Shown piece after piece: positions 34,020-43,889 of a stretch of DNA of 64,000 nt. The stretch spans positions 1 through 64,000 of the forward strand of contig JAHJUE010000009.1 in NCBI GenBank assembly GCA_018829205.1. The letters are read 5' to 3'. The stretch comes from Bacteroidota bacterium. Lineage in GTDB: Bacteria > Bacteroidota > Ignavibacteria > Ignavibacteriales > Melioribacteraceae. A program made the position numbers and the translations under genes. Every line of letters starts with the position of its first letter. The first letter of the stretch is position 1. The notes beneath the pieces are model-generated. The model ran no database searches and was not told the DNA's origin. It was given only the letters and a program-made list of their open reading frames with translations.

Positions 34020-37000
34020 TTAAATGTGTTCGGAATATCTAGTAAGTGTTTCTAATGCGTATTTTCTATTATTTTCTTCAAGATAAACAGATTTTATCTG
34101 CAGGCTGGTAATACTGTCGGAAATATAACTTATAATTGATTTAGCTAAATCTACATAGTTTTCAGCCTTTTTAATATTACCTCTTTCAAAATAGAACATT
34201 GCAATTGAAAAATTAATTTTCCAGCTAAGTTCGGACAAGCTTTGATTCTCAATTATTTCATAAGCTTTTTCTAAATAATCAATTTCTGATTCTAATTCGG
34301 ATCTTCTTTCCTTGGCTGATATTATAGATAATAGATATAGTCTCTCGGCCTGAAGCAGCTTATTAAAATTACAGAATTCCAAAAAGTTTTTGCCATTTAA
34401 ATGAAATACGGCTTTATCAAAGTCTTTTACCTCTATTAGTGCCTTTGCAAGGATTAAAACTCCGTTTGAATAATAGTAATTGTTTTCGCGGTCGTTCTGA
34501 CTGCTGTAATTTTTAAGCACATTGTGCATTTCATTTATTACTTTTGAGTAATCTTTGTTCAGAAAAAGGTTCATCTGACGCAGAAAATCCAAATTATTTT
34601 TATGTTTTTTTATTAAACTGTTTTTTTCATAAAATTTATCAAATTTTTCTACAAGGGTATTTAATTGTCTTACATCTCCAATTTGAAAATAAAATTGTCC
34701 AAGCAAAAAAATCACTTCAGCTTCTTCTTCTTTATTTTTTAAATTTTTAAATATAATCCTGGATTCTATCAAAGTATCATTTGAATGCTGGTATTCACAT
34801 ATTCTTAAATATGATTCTCCCAAATTTGACAATGCGAGTCCGCGTCCGTATTTATTACCAAGACTTGTAAAAATATTTTCCGCGCGCTGGTATTGCACAA
34901 TCGCTTTTTCAAATTCCAAATCATCATAATAAAAAACTCCATAATTAAGTAATAATTTGGCTTCATGATCTAAATTACCAACGTATTCATTAATTTTAAG
35001 AGAGTTGTTCCAATGTTTTTCAGCTTCTATTAAATCTCCTATCATTACATATATATTGCCCAGGTTTAATTCAGCGCCCGCAATTCTAGAAGGAAGATTT
35101 GATTCTTCAAACATGGATAATGATTTTTTAAAATTTTCTATTGTTCCGTCAAGATTATTCTTCTCATATAATTCAACTAGTCCAAGTAAATTATAAGCAA
35201 GTCCCTTTGTTTCTTTTGAACTTAACTTACTTGATATAATTTCATTACATGCTGACGCTGCGGTTTCATAATTATTTAAATAAATATCAGCATTTGCGAT
35301 TTCGGTATTAATAAATTGTTTTTTTGTTTCATCTGTTATATCTGGCAGTAATGATTGAAGCAAATCCTTGCCTGATGATAATTCGCCAAAGTTTATTAAA
35401 CAAATCCCTTTTTGCACAAGTAACTCAATTGAATCTGTTTCTGCGATATTTCCCGGTAATAGCTGTTCAATTAGATCAAAACAAAGTTTAAATTCGCCCA
35501 ATCTAAATAATGTTTTACAAAGGTCGATTTTAATATTTGTAACAATTTCTTTTTGTAAAGGCAAAACAAGTAGTTGTTCAAGTATTTTTCTTTTATATGT
35601 TATTGCGGATTTGCTTTCGGCTTCTTTAAGAAGAATTTTTACAACATCATAACATTTTTCAAATTTTTCAGCAAGCTCATATTGTCTTGCTAATTCCGAC
35701 TTGCTGAAATCCGGGAAGTGTTTTTCAATTTTATCTCCGGCGGAAAAATGTTTTTCTTTTTTTGAAGGGAGATTTTCATAAACATATTTCGCAAAACTTT
35801 GTGAGGTAAAACGCGGACTTAGACTTACATTCGGCTGATAAAAAATATTTTTACTTCTTAAATTTTCAATAATTTCAGAAATCTCAATATCCGAAATATC
35901 TAAAAGTACCGATAAAATATTTTTATCAATATTTATTTCAAACAATGAAATCGATTCAACGACTCTTCTTTCATTTTCGGATAAGTCGGTTAATTGAAGC
36001 TGATATATTTCGTTTTGAGATTCTTTTAAGTAATTCTGTACTCCGGCGTTTTTTCTAACTTTAGGTCCCGAATATGTAAAATCCAATACATTTAAAAATA
36101 TAAGATCATTTATTAATCTTACGATATTTCCTGGCAAAAGATCAGTTAACGAATTTATTAATTGTCCGATTTCTTTTTTAGGGAACATGCTGAAAAAACT
36201 TTTATCAAGAAATTCGAGAAGATTCTGATCTGTAAAAGAAGTAAGGCTATAAATTCTGATATTGTTTATAAATTTATGCGCTATACTTTTATTGGTGTCC
36301 TCGGCTATTATTACCTTTATTCCGTTCACCTGTAGAATCGGAATTATTTCTTTAAAAAGCTCTATTGTAAAATCATCATTTAAATTAAAGTCGTCCATTA
36401 ATAGCACAAAATGCGACTTCTGAGATACTTGCATAAATATTGATTTTAAATCTTCAACAAGATTACCCGATTCTTTTTCAATAAGATTAAGAATATTCTG
36501 TTTTGTGACTGGGTCAACTACGCTATAAACATTATCCAAATACAATATTTTATTAAGAATAGTTTTCCAATAGTAATGTCTATTTTCATTATTGTTTTGA
36601 AGAAGAATTACGGAATTTTCCATTGCGGCCAAAGCTTCCAGCAGTGAGGTCTTACCCGATCCCTCATTACCTCTTATAATAATAGCTTCCTGCAAATCTT
36701 TGTTTTTAAAGTATGCCTTTATATTCGATATAACTTCTTTTCTATCGCAAAAGGTTTTTGATATTCCCCAATGCTGTTTATAACTGCTTAAAATGGGTTC
36801 TTTTAAATCAGATAAAATCTGCAAGGAAGTTTCATATCTTTCGGCTGGATTTTTAGACAGAAGTTTTTTTACAATACTTAAAAAATTATCCGAAAAATCA
36901 GCGGGAGGAAATTCAAATTCTTTTTCAATATGAGCTTTATATATTTCAATTTCTTTTTCGCTTTCAAAGGGAAAATTTCCATATATAATTTTATATAATG

Positions 37001-37604
37001 AAATTCCAAGTGAGTAGAAATCAACTCTGTGATCAAAAGGGTCCATTCTTAAAATCTCGGGAGCAATAAAGTATGGAGTTCCTCTTACGTTGGTTTTGTC
37101 GTCTTCGGGCAGAAATCTTGCCAAACCGAAATCTATAAATTTTATTAAAGTTTTTCCTTTAACCTGATTAATTAAAATGTTTTCTGGTTTTAGATCATGA
37201 TAAATATAATTTGATTGGTGCAGATAGTATAAAGCAGAACATATTTGAACGGTTATTTCACTTAATGTTTTTTCATTTCTAATCTGTGGGTACTCACTTA
37301 AACTTACGCCTTCAAAATAATCAAGAATAAAAAACTTGTCATATTCTTTAATGCCGTATGATTTAATCCTATCGTCTAGTTCTAAAATTGTTCCGTATTC
37401 ATAAGCTTTTATAATATAAGGATGGTTTAATTTTCTAATAATAAAGAATTCGTTCTGAAAAGCTTCTAGCTCTTTTGGATTATCAATATTCCCTAATATT
37501 TTTATCGCAAAATCTTTACCTGGAAAATTCCTATCGGAGCAAAGGAAAACCTTGCTTCTTCCTTCTCCAATTAATTTTCTTACTATGTATTGATTGTTGA
37601 TCAT
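34020..37604 (-). CDS. Ser/Thr kinase-STAND ATPase-TPR protein of module B
   Basis: The 1194-aa protein is the paralogue of 24133-27726 and has the same three parts. The kinase domain (1-270) keeps Lys35, the alpha-C Glu52, the catalytic Asp137 with Lys139 and Asn142 (YHDLKPEN, where HRD reads YHD) and DFG (158-160), so it should be active. The STAND ATPase has Walker A GNEGSGKT (312-319) and a Walker B-like FVLLMDDF. The rest is TPR units (for example NYGVFYYDDLEFEKAIVQY). No membrane segment is seen. It may phosphorylate the module's TPR or GAF-HK proteins, or its pseudokinase paralogue. Its own promoter must lie in 37605-37902. Confidence 0.94.
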   Translation of the reverse strand: MINNQYIVRKLIGEGRSKVFLCSDRNFPGKDFAIKILGNIDNPKELEAFQNEFFIIRKLNHPYIIKAYEYGTILELDDRIKSYGIKEYDKFFILDYFEGVSLSEYPQIRNEKTLSEITVQICSALYYLHQSNYIYHDLKPENILINQVKGKTLIKFIDFGLARFLPEDDKTNVRGTPYFIAPEILRMDPFDHRVDFYSLGISLYKIIYGNFPFESEKEIEIYKAHIEKEFEFPPADFSDNFLSIVKKLLSKNPAERYETSLQILSDLKEPILSSYKQHWGISKTFCDRKEVISNIKAYFKNKDLQEAIIIRGNEGSGKTSLLEALAAMENSVILLQNNNENRHYYWKTILNKILYLDNVYSVVDPVTKQNILNLIEKESGNLVEDLKSIFMQVSQKSHFVLLMDDFNLNDDFTIELFKEIIPILQVNGIKVIIAEDTNKSIAHKFINNIRIYSLTSFTDQNLLEFLDKSFFSMFPKKEIGQLINSLTDLLPGNIVRLINDLIFLNVLDFTYSGPKVRKNAGVQNYLKESQNEIYQLQLTDLSENERRVVESISLFEINIDKNILSVLLDISDIEISEIIENLRSKNIFYQPNVSLSPRFTSQSFAKYVYENLPSKKEKHFSAGDKIEKHFPDFSKSELARQYELAEKFEKCYDVVKILLKEAESKSAITYKRKILEQLLVLPLQKEIVTNIKIDLCKTLFRLGEFKLCFDLIEQLLPGNIAETDSIELLVQKGICLINFGELSSGKDLLQSLLPDITDETKKQFINTEIANADIYLNNYETAASACNEIISSKLSSKETKGLAYNLLGLVELYEKNNLDGTIENFKKSLSMFEESNLPSRIAGAELNLGNIYVMIGDLIEAEKHWNNSLKINEYVGNLDHEAKLLLNYGVFYYDDLEFEKAIVQYQRAENIFTSLGNKYGRGLALSNLGESYLRICEYQHSNDTLIESRIIFKNLKNKEEEAEVIFLLGQFYFQIGDVRQLNTLVEKFDKFYEKNSLIKKHKNNLDFLRQMNLFLNKDYSKVINEMHNVLKNYSSQNDRENNYYYSNGVLILAKALIEVKDFDKAVFHLNGKNFLEFCNFNKLLQAERLYLLSIISAKERRSELESEIDYLEKAYEIIENQSLSELSWKINFSIAMFYFERGNIKKAENYVDLAKSIISYISDSITSLQIKSVYLEENNRKYALETLTRYSEHI

Positions 37605-37902
37605 AAATCTAATAATTATTGAAAAAATTAGATTATTAAGTTTCTGTTACTGATTTGTCATTTACACATCTGAAAAATACTATAAATTAGATCTCGAATT
37701 CAGCGGATGCGAAATAATTTTTCAATATTAGCTGAAAGATTTGAAATCAATATAATAAAATTACGTATTTCTAATAATGCTAAAAAGGAGATATTAATTT
37801 CGGACAAAACACATTTGAGAAATAAAATTATATTAATTTGAAAGCAATAATTTGCTGTAATAAAGTGGGGGAATCAAATTATAATAAAATGGGATTTTAT
37901 AT

Positions 37903-38436
37903 ATGAGTAAATTGACCAAAGGTTTCATTCATGTTTATACCGGGAACGGAAAAGGGAAAAGTACAGCAGCTATAGGGCAGGCTGTTCGTTCTGCCGGATG
38001 CGGATTAAAAAGTTATATGCTTCAGTTTATGAAAGATTTTCCGTATTGCGAAATAAATAGTTTAAAGAGATTTGAAGATTTAATTACTGTAAAACAAATA
38101 TGCAATGACGACTGGGTATTTAAAAAAGTACCCGCTCCGGAAGAAGAAAAACTAAAAGCCCGTTCGGCCCTTTCAGAAGCGAAAGAAATAATGTTGAAGG
38201 AAGAATATGATTTAATAATACTTGATGAAGTAATTGTTTCGATATACTTTAATTTAATTAACATAGAGGAAGTGCTTGATTTTATAAGCTCGAAACCGGA
38301 AAGAACTGAACTAATATTAACAGGAAGGTATTGCCCGGAAGAAATTATTCAAAAAGCGGATCTGGTCACTGAAATGAAAGAAATCAAACATTATTATCAA
38401 AAAGGTGTTATTTCAAGAAAAGGTATTGATTCATAA
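37903..38436 (+). CDS. cobO: Cob(I)yrinic acid a,c-diamide adenosyltransferase
   Basis: The 177-aa product has the BtuR/CobO-type P-loop GNGKGKST (14-21), the block VRSAGCGLKSYMLQFMK, the Walker-B-like LIILDEV and the closing HYYQKGVISRKGI, all characteristic of this corrinoid adenosyltransferase. It transfers the 5'-deoxyadenosyl group from ATP to reduced corrinoid, making coenzyme B12 precursors. It stands alone, so it probably serves salvage rather than a local synthesis cluster. It is followed by a strong palindrome at 38448-38469. Confidence 0.95.
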   Translation: MSKLTKGFIHVYTGNGKGKSTAAIGQAVRSAGCGLKSYMLQFMKDFPYCEINSLKRFEDLITVKQICNDDWVFKKVPAPEEEKLKARSALSEAKEIMLKEEYDLIILDEVIVSIYFNLINIEEVLDFISSKPERTELILTGRYCPEEIIQKADLVTEMKEIKHYYQKGVISRKGIDS

Positions 38437-38447
38437 CTGAAAATCAC

Positions 38448-38469
38448 CGGAGGTTTTTAAAAACCTCCG
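38448..38469. terminator. Bidirectional terminator-type palindrome
   Basis: CGGAGGTTTTT is followed directly by its reverse complement AAAAACCTCCG. It lies between the convergent cobO and M28 peptidase genes and can act for both. Confidence 0.7.
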
Positions 38470-38492
38470 ATGGAAAATCAATGTCTGCTTAT

Positions 38493-40280
38493 TTATAACT
38501 CAACAATTAAAATTAGCTTTTCGTCGCCGCGCTGTACTTCAACCGAAATTCTTTGTCCTACTTTAAAGTCCGAAAGCCTGTTCATATATTCATAAATATC
38601 TTTTACAGGTTTTCCTTCCATACCTATAATAATATCTCCCTTCTGCATTCCCGCTATTGCCGCAGGGCGCCCGGGTATAACAGCATCGGCTCTTAATCCG
38701 TTTTCAACAACTCCGGCAACATCGGGCATGATACCCAAGGTAACTTTATAACTGCGCGCGCCTGTCTGCCTTTCTTTAGGTCCGGCTTCCTGGAATACAA
38801 GATTTTTTTCTCTGTTTGCTATATCAAAAATTATTTTATAAGCAAAATCAGAAACAGATTTCTGTCCTTTGAAATTTATTAAATCTGATTTATCGGATGG
38901 AGTATGATAATCTTCGTGCATTGCAGTATATAAAAACATTACCGGAATATCGTTTGCGTAAAAAGACGCGTGATCAGAAGGGCCGTAACCTTCGGATGAT
39001 TTCGCGATAGTTACAGCCATCTCTTCAGCATATATATCAATCATTTCCGGTATTCCTATTCCCGTGCCAGTTCCGCTTGCGGAAAATTCGTTTTTTCCTT
39101 CTTTCATTCTGCCGACCATATCAAGATTTAGCATAAATTTTATTTTCTTTAAGTCCACGGGAGGATTATCAACAAAATATTTTGATCCTAATAGCCCCAT
39201 TTCTTCGGCACCGAAAGCAGAAAAAATTATACTCCTTTTCAGTTTGTTTTTATTGACGGCAAGATTTTCAAAAATCTCAATTATTGCCGAAGTACCTGAC
39301 GCGTTATCGTCGGCGCCGTTATGTATCGCGGAGGTATCAGGCCGGCGGGAACCGCTTCCCTGACCTCCGTAGCCAAGATGATCGAAATGCGCACCGAGTA
39401 CAATATATTCGTTCTTTAAAATGGGATCCGTTCCTTCGAGCAGAGCTATAACATTTTCAGTTTTAGCGTAAACTTTTATTAAATTAATTTTAGCCGAAAT
39501 AGTTTCATCAATTTCAAAACTGTTGGGCATTAAATTTTCGTTTAACTGACTTTCAAGTATAGAAACGGAAACATCAAACTTTTTCAATAAATTATCGGCA
39601 ATGCTTCTTTTTATTTGAATTGCGGGAAAATCAATTCCAGGTTCTCTTTTTGCATAATCCAAATCAAATAATTCATCGGATTCATCAAACTTTTCTCCGG
39701 ATACGAATATTATTCCCGAAGCGCCCGCGTCTTTTGCTCGCAGAATTTTTTTACGGAGCGATGATTGTGAGCTGTATTTTGAATTATGAGATACATCCGG
39801 CGCGCCCCGTAAAACGACGGCCCATTTGTTTTTTACATCAACTAGTTCATAATCATTCCAAGAAAGCGAATCATCTTTAAAATTAAATCCGTACCCTAAA
39901 AAAACGGCACTGGTGCTAATTTCTCCATTACCTGAAAATGCCAGCGGCATATAATCTTTTCCGAATTCAGCATCACCCGTTTCCAATTTTAGATAATTAT
40001 TCTCTCCCGGTTCTATTCCTTTTGTAATATCAAAAAATTGGAATCCGTTTTCGCCCAATAGATTTACATTAAGTGATTTTAATTGTTCACGTATATATTC
40101 TGCGGCTTTTTTCCCACCTTCAGTTCCCGGAAGTCTTCCTTCTAATTCATCCGAAGCAAGGTAATTCATATGTAATTTAAGCTCTTCAATTTCAATTTCT
40201 TCTGATATATTTACTTGTGCAAATATCGGTATTGAAATTATAAATAGAATTGATGTATATATGATTTTATGTGCTTTCAT
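38493..40280 (-). CDS. Secreted M28-family zinc aminopeptidase with PA and PDZ domains
   Basis: The 595-aa product has a signal peptide (ending near IFAQ, residue 22), a helical start (MNYLASDELEGRLPGTEGG) and a PA-type insert (~110-250). The M28 catalytic region has LGAHFDHLG, HNGADDNASG, FGAEEMGLLGS, LNLDMVGR and the last ligand His in AMHEDYHTPSD, which gives the usual two-zinc site. A PDZ domain follows at ~510-595 (GRPAAIAGMQKGDIIIGM). It removes N-terminal residues from peptides outside the cytoplasm and could complement the S46 enzymes. Its start overlaps no other chosen gene; the HAD gene starts divergently 70 bases away. Confidence 0.95.
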   Translation of the reverse strand: MKAHKIIYTSILFIISIPIFAQVNISEEIEIEELKLHMNYLASDELEGRLPGTEGGKKAAEYIREQLKSLNVNLLGENGFQFFDITKGIEPGENNYLKLETGDAEFGKDYMPLAFSGNGEISTSAVFLGYGFNFKDDSLSWNDYELVDVKNKWAVVLRGAPDVSHNSKYSSQSSLRKKILRAKDAGASGIIFVSGEKFDESDELFDLDYAKREPGIDFPAIQIKRSIADNLLKKFDVSVSILESQLNENLMPNSFEIDETISAKINLIKVYAKTENVIALLEGTDPILKNEYIVLGAHFDHLGYGGQGSGSRRPDTSAIHNGADDNASGTSAIIEIFENLAVNKNKLKRSIIFSAFGAEEMGLLGSKYFVDNPPVDLKKIKFMLNLDMVGRMKEGKNEFSASGTGTGIGIPEMIDIYAEEMAVTIAKSSEGYGPSDHASFYANDIPVMFLYTAMHEDYHTPSDKSDLINFKGQKSVSDFAYKIIFDIANREKNLVFQEAGPKERQTGARSYKVTLGIMPDVAGVVENGLRADAVIPGRPAAIAGMQKGDIIIGMEGKPVKDIYEYMNRLSDFKVGQRISVEVQRGDEKLILIVEL

Positions 40281-40349
40281 TTATTTCCCATATTTTTAAA
40301 ATATTATTTAATAATTTTACATAATTACGAAAAAAAAACGGACAATTCA

Positions 40350-41111
40350 ATGAAACCTTTACTAATAGATATGGACGGAGTATTAAGAATAGGGCAAAAT
40401 CCCGCCAAAGGTTTAAAAGAGTTTATTGGTTTTATAAATGAGTCGGGCATTACTGCGTGTATCTTAAGCAATACAACCCTTTCCAATGCAGCTCAATTTA
40501 AAGAATTTTTTAATAATAATAACATAGAAGTTAATTTCCCGGTTATGACATGCGCGGACGCGGCATACAATTACGTTAAAGAAAAATATAAAACCGCCGC
40601 CGTTTATTGTTCCGAACCGGTGCGTTCAATGTTTAGAGAGTTTGAAACTGAAGGCATGCCCGAAGCTGTGGTTATAGGCGATATGTGGAAAGCCTGGGAT
40701 TATAAAATACTGAACGAAATATTCATAAAAGTTTTTAACGGCGCGCACTTAATTGCAATGCAGAAAAACCGATACTGGAAAACACAAGAAGACGGGCTGC
40801 TGCTTGATGTCGGTCCTTTCGTAAGTGCAATAGAATATGCGACCGAAAAAGAAGCAGTACTTATCGGCAAACCTTCAAAAATATTTTTTGAAATGGGGAT
40901 GAAGGAAATTAATTGTTCTCTTAATGAGGGATTTTTAATGTTGGGGGATGATCTTGAAAATGATATTTTCTCCGCTCAGAAATTAGGCGGGAAAGGGATT
41001 CTAATTTACAGTGGTAAAACTTCTTTCCCATTGCCGGAAAAATCTAAAATAAAACCTGATTACGAAACTAAAGATTTGTTTGAGGTTATTGAATTATTAA
41101 AAAAATTATAA
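40350..41111 (+). CDS. HAD-superfamily phosphatase, NagD-like (class IIA)
   Basis: The 253-aa product starts with LLIDMDGVL, the DxD motif of HAD phosphatases, followed by the CILSNTT motif II and, near 165-230, the GKPS and GDDLENDI motifs. This layout with a cap between motifs II and III is that of NagD-type enzymes. Substrate unknown. I chose the ATG at 40350 because the conserved motif follows at once; an ATG at 40269 would add an implausible low-complexity extension and overlap the M28 gene. Confidence 0.88.
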   Translation: MKPLLIDMDGVLRIGQNPAKGLKEFIGFINESGITACILSNTTLSNAAQFKEFFNNNNIEVNFPVMTCADAAYNYVKEKYKTAAVYCSEPVRSMFREFETEGMPEAVVIGDMWKAWDYKILNEIFIKVFNGAHLIAMQKNRYWKTQEDGLLLDVGPFVSAIEYATEKEAVLIGKPSKIFFEMGMKEINCSLNEGFLMLGDDLENDIFSAQKLGGKGILIYSGKTSFPLPEKSKIKPDYETKDLFEVIELLKKL

Positions 41112-41125
41112 TGAAAAAATATGGT

Positions 41126-42163
41126 TTACGTTTTTCTCTTAACAGCCAATTCAACAATTGTTTTTAATGTTTTCCTGTATGTATATCCGGCGTACCTGGC
41201 CGATCTCATAAATCCGGCATCTTCTGTTAAATCGGGATTAGGATTTACCTCTAGCACGTATAACTTTTTATCCTTGGAAAGACGCATATCAACCCGGCAG
41301 TAATCCCTGCAGCCGACGGCTTTAAATGCTCGCAATGCTGTTTCTTCGGCTTCTTTTGTAATTTTTTTAGGCAGAGGCGCCGGGCATTTAGGAATAGTTT
41401 TATGATAAGCTTCGTGAAGCGGATCCCATTTAGCCTGATAACTGACAATGTTGTGAAGATGATCGGGCATTTTTGTAAAATCTATTTCACTTATAGGCAG
41501 TACAACCGGATTCTTATCGCCAAGAACTGCAACATTTAATTCCCGTCCGTCAATAAATTCTTCCACAAGCGCAGGCTGGTGATATTCATCCAATACCAAT
41601 TCTACTCTTTTTTTAAGTGCTTTCGAATTAAAAACTATGGAGTCATTTTCTATTCCAACACTGGCATCTTCCAAAGCCGGCTTAACAATCAACGGATAAT
41701 TTAATCCCAGTCTATAAGATTTTCTGTGTTTTTTTATATACTTAAAATGCGGAGTGCTTATGCCTAATGAACTTAGTATTCTCTTGGTTAGAGTTTTGTT
41801 TTGACATGTTCCAAGCGCTAAAGGCGGGGCCCCTGTATAAGGTATATTAAGTAAATCCAGCAGACCGGCAAAACTCATTTCCAATTTGGGAATATCTTTA
41901 TAAATTTCGACAAGATTAAATATCACATCGGGTTTGTTTTTTTTATAATCTTGGAAAAATATGTCAAGATTATCAATAATATTTAATATGTAGGCCTCAT
42001 GACCTGCTTTGCGCAGACTAGAAGCAATTGCTTCAAATTCTGCAATTGGGTCGCATTCGGAAATATCAAAATACGGTTTAAATCCCAAGTCTTTTGGAAG
42101 TTCAGTCTGGTATACGTCCGAAATGTATGGATAGGCTTCATTAAATATAACGGCAATTTTCAT
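41126..42163 (-). CDS. ATP-grasp ligase, D-Ala-D-Ala ligase-like
   Basis: The 345-aa product has the ATP-grasp fold of Ddl-type enzymes: FNLVEIYKDIPKLEMSFAGLL in the N domain, LNIPYTGAPPLALGTCQNKTL, the ATP-binding PLIVKPALEDASVGI, VEEFIDGRELNVAVLG and the C-terminal RVDMRLSKDKKLYVLEVNPNPDL with the metal ligands Asp, Glu and Asn. It differs from true Ddl in the segment SYQAKWDPLHEAYHKTIPKCP. It ligates an amino or carboxyl substrate to another, but I cannot say which. It is divergent from a C39-like peptidase gene at 42315, a pairing that suggests a peptide or amide metabolite rather than cell-wall synthesis. Confidence 0.88.
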   Translation of the reverse strand: MKIAVIFNEAYPYISDVYQTELPKDLGFKPYFDISECDPIAEFEAIASSLRKAGHEAYILNIIDNLDIFFQDYKKNKPDVIFNLVEIYKDIPKLEMSFAGLLDLLNIPYTGAPPLALGTCQNKTLTKRILSSLGISTPHFKYIKKHRKSYRLGLNYPLIVKPALEDASVGIENDSIVFNSKALKKRVELVLDEYHQPALVEEFIDGRELNVAVLGDKNPVVLPISEIDFTKMPDHLHNIVSYQAKWDPLHEAYHKTIPKCPAPLPKKITKEAEETALRAFKAVGCRDYCRVDMRLSKDKKLYVLEVNPNPDLTEDAGFMRSARYAGYTYRKTLKTIVELAVKRKT

Positions 42164-42314
42164 ATATTATTTTAATATTATGTCAGAAATAATTTAGTAA
42201 AAACAAAATCTATATTAAATAATGAATAGAAACTTCTAAAAGTAAAAAAATTGTATTGGTTATCAAAACTTTTCTTATTTTTATTTTTAATATAATTTTA
42301 TATAGAAAAATTTT

Positions 42315-43151
42315 ATGAGCTTTTATCCTCAACCAAATTTGTATCAATGCGGACCTTTCGCTTTAAAGCATGCTTTAGTTATGCTCGGTGTTTTTAAAAA
42401 TGAAGATGAAATTGGTATAGCCGCAGGCAGTACATGGTGGGCCGGAACAGATGAAATGGGACTCGCTAAAGCAGCGAAAAAATATAACTGCCGTATGAAA
42501 TATTTTCAATCCAGCAATCCCGATGACGCACGCCGCGCGCTAAATAAAGAATTGCAGAAAGGTTTTCCCTGCGTATTAAGCGTTAACAATTGGGGGCATT
42601 GGCTAACGGTTGTTAATTATACGCGCGGAAGATATGTCGTTATCGACAGCGAAGATGATAAAGTTATTTCAATTGATACACCTCCGCAGATACTGAGAAA
42701 ATGGCGCTATAAAGATGCCGAAGAAGGATTTATAAGTTATGACGCGTATGCAGTACATCCGAATTTTAAAGTTTTTACAAGAGCCAAATTTAAATTAGAT
42801 ATGGCTAAAAAACTGATGTACAAAGATAACGAAGGACTGGCGCAAAAATGGGATCAGTACTTTAACGATTTAATTACAGTCTGCAAACCCCGCACAAAAC
42901 TAACTACAAACTTTATTACCTTTTCGGAATTTTTAAGAAGAAACGAAAAAAATTTAGTTACAAGAGTAGCAAACTGGCATGGGATACCGACTTATTCAGA
43001 ATTAAAAAAAATATTGCATAATATGAAATTTGTTGCAGAAGTATATGATCTTATTATTTTAATAGATCTTGAAAAAAAAGCTTTGATTGATATATCTTCA
43101 TTATTAATGATGTATTCCTGCGGTAAATACGGAATGGATCCTCTTTATTAA
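42315..43151 (+). CDS. C39-like papain-fold peptidase
   Basis: The 278-aa product starts with YQCGPFALKHALVMLG, the Cys motif of C39-type peptidases, and has NNWGHWLTVVNY with the His and VIDSEDD with the Asp, so the triad is complete. The domain covers ~1-150. The C-terminal ~130 residues are helical with no match I know. It lacks the transporter part of bacteriocin-processing C39 proteins and has no signal peptide. It is encoded divergently from an ATP-grasp ligase and 11 bases upstream of an isochorismatase-like gene. Substrate unknown. Confidence 0.85.
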   Translation: MSFYPQPNLYQCGPFALKHALVMLGVFKNEDEIGIAAGSTWWAGTDEMGLAKAAKKYNCRMKYFQSSNPDDARRALNKELQKGFPCVLSVNNWGHWLTVVNYTRGRYVVIDSEDDKVISIDTPPQILRKWRYKDAEEGFISYDAYAVHPNFKVFTRAKFKLDMAKKLMYKDNEGLAQKWDQYFNDLITVCKPRTKLTTNFITFSEFLRRNEKNLVTRVANWHGIPTYSELKKILHNMKFVAEVYDLIILIDLEKKALIDISSLLMMYSCGKYGMDPLY

Positions 43152-43162
43152 TATTTAATTAT

Positions 43163-43729
43163 ATGGCAATGGAAATAAAAAGAAATTCAAAAACTCTTGT
43201 TAAAGAAAAAACAGCTTTGTTGATTATTGATATTCAGCAGAGAATAATTGATGTTATGCAGGATAAAGACTGTTTAATAGAAAATACATTAAAATTAATA
43301 AAGGGTATGAAAATATTAAACGTACCGATTTATTATACTGAACAATATCCCAAAGGATTGGGGCAGACAATTGATGTAATTAAAAATGAACTTAAATTTG
43401 ATGCAATGCAAAAAATGAGCTTCAGCTGTTCGGGAGCCGCTGATTTATTTAAAGATTTAATTGATAAAAATATTTCTCAATTGGTCGTCTGCGGAATAGA
43501 ATCTCATGTTTGCGTACAGCAGACAGTGCTGGATTTGCTCGAAAACGGTTTCCAGGTAAATGTTGCAGCAGACGCGGTTTCATCAAGAAAAGAATATGAT
43601 AAAAAAACCGCTTTGGATAGAATGCGCGATAATAAGGCTGAAATCACAACAACAGAATCTATATTATTTGAATTATTAAACATATGCGGAACCGCTGAGT
43701 TTAAAGAAATAATCAGAATCATTAAATAA
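43163..43729 (+). CDS. Isochorismatase-family cysteine hydrolase
   Basis: The 188-aa product has the family motifs: LLIIDIQQRIID with the catalytic Asp, a Lys near the middle and CGIESHVCVQQT with the nucleophilic Cys in the second Cys position, plus the FQVNVAADAVSSR block. These enzymes cleave small amides or imides (nicotinamidase-like) or enol ethers; here the substrate is unknown. It follows the C39-like gene by 11 bases and probably shares its transcript. No promoter or strong ribosome site is seen between the two. Confidence 0.9.
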   Translation: MAMEIKRNSKTLVKEKTALLIIDIQQRIIDVMQDKDCLIENTLKLIKGMKILNVPIYYTEQYPKGLGQTIDVIKNELKFDAMQKMSFSCSGAADLFKDLIDKNISQLVVCGIESHVCVQQTVLDLLENGFQVNVAADAVSSRKEYDKKTALDRMRDNKAEITTTESILFELLNICGTAEFKEIIRIIK

Positions 43730-43889
43730 TCCCGCTTTATTTATTCCCACTTATATAAACTTTTCTCTATTTACTCCGATAATTATTTTAGAAAGTCATT
43801 TTTTAAGGCATATTTTATAAATGACCAATAAAATTACCAGGATGGTAAAATGACTTTTAATAAAATTTACAACAGGGAGGTTTGATAAA

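Noticed and set aside
40269-40349. Earlier ATG for the HAD phosphatase
   Set aside because: Would add a low-complexity extension and overlap the divergent M28 gene; the DxD motif begins right after the ATG at 40350.
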